This document shows positions 14,699 to 16,345 of a stretch of DNA of 16,345 nt, in pieces. The stretch's first letter is position 1, and each line of letters begins with the position of its first letter. Source of the DNA: Rhodospirillaceae bacterium (lineage in GTDB: Bacteria > Pseudomonadota > Alphaproteobacteria > Rhodospirillales > Rhodospirillaceae); the NCBI GenBank assembly GCA_002691085.1, contig NZGX01000076.1, forward strand, positions 5,301-21,645, written 5' to 3'. The notes under the pieces are model-generated. The model was given only the letters and a program-made list of their open reading frames with translations, was not told where the DNA came from and made no database searches. A program made the position numbers and the translations under genes.

Positions 14699-15201
14699 CT
14701 AATTTTTATAATAATATGCTCTTAGTAATTGATTAATTTTTCTTATTTGATCTTTACTGAATTTTTGACTTTTATGAAGGTTATTTAGAGCTTTTCTTGA
14801 GGATATAAGTTTCTGAGAACTTACTTTGAGCCAAAAATAAGCAAGAATAATGTCTTTTCTGACACCTCTCCCTTCAGCCCTTAGTAAACCTAAATTATGT
14901 TGGGCTTGAGGTAATCCAGCCTCGGCAGCCTTACCATACCATATTGATGCTTCAGAGGGGCGTGGAGGATTATTTAGTCCCATTTCAAGACAAAAACCGT
15001 AATTAAATTGATTTACAGTAGAATTTTCTCTAGCTCTTTGTTTCCAACCATTGCAAGCAATATCAAACTTTCCACTTTTGTAGGCTTGCCAAAGAATATC
15101 ATCATTACTTTTTATAGGTTGAGATATTTCAGCATGGACTGATGCAGTTAGACTATAAATTAATAAAAAAAAAATATTCTAGTAATTAATCTCAATTTCA
15201 A
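14699..15201 (-). CDS. Secreted Sel1-repeat protein next to motB, frame broken at an A/T tract
   Basis: An intact frame runs from the TAG at 14699-14701 back to about 15176, but has no ATG, GTG or TTG start before the ATG at 14983, which lies in the middle of a Sel1 repeat. The upstream codons still read as protein: a hydrophobic Phe/Leu stretch, 'SLTASVHA' then 'EISQPIK' (a signal-peptide end), and 'DIACNGWKQRA … FNYGFCLEMG', typical of Sel1 proteins. If the ten-T run (coding strand; 15165-15174) had one more T, translation from TTG 15201, inside the end of motB with AGG upstream, would give a complete 167-aa protein with a Lys/Arg-led signal peptide and cut after VHA. The gene may be read by slippage, be phase-variable, or contain an assembly error. 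Two Cys lie in the N-terminal repeat. Confidence 0.75.
15165..15174. repeat. Homopolymer run of ten A (ten T on the coding strand)
   Basis: The run lies within the signal-peptide region of the Sel1 gene downstream of motB. Gaining one base would join the downstream frame to a TTG start at 15201 that overlaps motB. Runs of this length in AT-rich genomes are prone to polymerase slippage and to indel errors in assembly. Confidence 0.9.
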
Positions 15202-16318
15202 TACGCCTATTTTTAGCCCTTCCTTCTGCTGTAGTATTAGTTTCAAGAGGTTGGTTTTCACCCTTGCTGATAGCCTGCATTTTATTTTGTGGTAATCCTC
15301 TATTTCCTAAAGCTTGAACTACGGAGGATGCTCTTGCTGCAGCTAGATCCCAATTATCTCTATATCTGCCGCCAAAGACGAGCGGTACATCGTCTGTATG
15401 ACCTGTCACAGTAATTTCTCCAGACATTGTCTCATTAGCACTACTTATACCATCCATTATTTGTAATGCTTGGTTTGTTAGGTCTGCGCTTCCTGATCTA
15501 AATGCTCCTCCAGCTCCAACTGTGACTATTACTTTTCCATCTTTTCTCTCAACTTCAACAAGTCCCTGATCAATTTGTTGACTTAGAGCAACTCTTAATT
15601 GGTCTTCAGCTATTTCAGCTTTAGCATTTGACTCACCTTGCCCAGCATTTCCTTCAGCTTGACCATCCTGATTTGAACTTGAACCCATCGATTTTAATGC
15701 CCCATCGAGGCCTTCAAAGGCAACTTTTTGTCCCGACTCAGCAGCTGCACCCGCTGCTTTTGCCATAGCGCTTAGGGTTTGACTTTGGAGTTGAGGTTGA
15801 TTTTTTTGAGGTGAGTCTGTTGGGGTAAAGTTAACAATAACCCTTTCTCCCATTACTTTAACTTCTACCTCACCGCGAGCTATTTCTTCAGCTAATGCTT
15901 TAGCAACCTCAGATGCATCGGCGGGGTTTTCAAAATCTTCCTCTTTTTGCTTTTGATCTAGCTCAAGCTCTGGTTGTGTTGTATCAGTCGTTTGTTGAGT
16001 CATGTTGTTTGTAACTGAAGGACTTGGTGAAGGGCTAAAGTTTAACTCTAAAACAGTTGTTCCCTGAGGCTGTTCTACAACTGGAATAACCTTCTGAACA
16101 CCGAAAGAATTTTTAAGACTTCCAGAGATTTGCTTAAACTTTGGAACGTTAAATTCCGCAAAAGATAGAATTAGTACAAAGAAAGCCATAAGAAGAGTAG
16201 CCATGTCAGCAAAAGTTGACATCCATGCAGGAGCTCCCTGAGGTGGACATTTATGACAATCGTCTTCCGTAAAAGCATCCTCTACTATTACTTCTTCAGC
16301 TTCTTTAGATACAGCCAT
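15179..16318 (-). CDS. motB: MotB/PomB flagellar stator protein (sodium-type features, internal duplication)
   Basis: Stator subunit that, with MotA/PomA, conducts ions and grips peptidoglycan. The 379-aa product has a cytoplasmic N terminus with C-P-P at 24-26, a transmembrane segment at about 33-54 carrying the essential Asp38 ('FADMATLLMAFFVLILSFAEF'), and a plug-like 'FKQISGSLKNSFGVQ' at 61-75; these resemble Vibrio PomB more than E. coli MotB. A Gln/Thr/Ser-rich linker follows. The OmpA-like peptidoglycan domain (about 255-378) has 'VTGHTDDVPL', 'NWDLAAARA' and 'NRRIEI'. Residues about 137-203 look like a degraded copy of 237-307, explaining the extra length over about 310 aa. ATG 16318 has AAAGGA upstream. 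Sodium use is inferred from sequence likeness only. Confidence 0.95.
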   Translation of the reverse strand: MAVSKEAEEVIVEDAFTEDDCHKCPPQGAPAWMSTFADMATLLMAFFVLILSFAEFNVPKFKQISGSLKNSFGVQKVIPVVEQPQGTTVLELNFSPSPSPSVTNNMTQQTTDTTQPELELDQKQKEEDFENPADASEVAKALAEEIARGEVEVKVMGERVIVNFTPTDSPQKNQPQLQSQTLSAMAKAAGAAAESGQKVAFEGLDGALKSMGSSSNQDGQAEGNAGQGESNAKAEIAEDQLRVALSQQIDQGLVEVERKDGKVIVTVGAGGAFRSGSADLTNQALQIMDGISSANETMSGEITVTGHTDDVPLVFGGRYRDNWDLAAARASSVVQALGNRGLPQNKMQAISKGENQPLETNTTAEGRAKNRRIEIEINY

Positions 16319-16329
16319 ACATTATTCCT

Positions 16330-16345
16330 TTAGTTAGCTGCAGCA
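16330..16345 (-). CDS. Probable last codons of MotA/PomA (partial)
   Basis: On the - strand the window edge holds an open stretch reading A-A-A-N and then TAA (16332-16330), 11 bp before the motB ATG. motA almost always lies directly upstream of motB and is cotranscribed with it, so this is most simply its C-terminal end. Five codons are too few for any sequence-based support; other frames are not excluded. Confidence 0.35.

Overview
The window is an AT-rich (roughly one third G+C by eye) stretch of flagellar DNA, most likely from a marine or aquatic gammaproteobacterium. The gene order fliF-G-H-I-J-K-L-M-N-O-P-Q-R-flhB, the gammaproteobacterial look of FliG, a clear sigma-54 type promoter before fliK and a PomB-like (sodium-type) stator protein all fit that group. 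No rRNA, tRNA or taxonomic marker is present, so the lineage is an inference. The standard genetic code is used; GTG and TTG starts are fairly common.

Layout. Positions 1-72 hold the last codons of fliF. From 84 to 10975 all genes are on the + strand: fliG (rotor switch), fliH-fliI-fliJ (export ATPase complex), a 107-bp gap with a -24/-12 promoter, fliK (hook-length control), fliL (stator-associated), fliM and fliN (switch/C-ring), fliO-P-Q-R and flhB (export gate). Gaps are short and several junctions overlap, so fliK to flhB is probably one transcription unit driven from the promoter at 3733-3748.

After flhB, where flhA often follows, there are instead five tightly packed genes on the same strand (10988-13442) that I cannot assign to a known flagellar component: a 69-aa two-helix membrane protein, a four-cysteine small protein, a single-pass membrane coiled-coil protein, a PDZ-like two-helix membrane protein, and a secreted Sel1-repeat protein. 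They look like an extension of the flagellar operon and are the best candidate here for an undescribed module. A zinc-independent MDR oxidoreductase with a twin-arginine-like N terminus follows (13480-14643).

The right end is on the - strand: motB/pomB (15179-16318), probably preceded by the end of motA/pomA at the window edge, and followed by a second secreted Sel1-repeat gene (14699-15201). Its reading frame is broken by one base at a run of ten A/T. The two Sel1 proteins are notable because MotX, the T-ring protein of sodium-driven Vibrio motors, is itself a Sel1-repeat protein. A MotX-like periplasmic role beside PomB is therefore a reasonable but unproven hypothesis.

How it works together: FliG/M/N form the rotor face and switch, MotB (with MotA) and FliL form and tune the stator, FliO/P/Q/R/FlhB with FliH/I/J export rod, hook and filament subunits, and FliK with FlhB sets hook length and the substrate switch. 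No non-coding stretch exceeds 300 bases. No mobile element, CRISPR array or RNA gene was seen.
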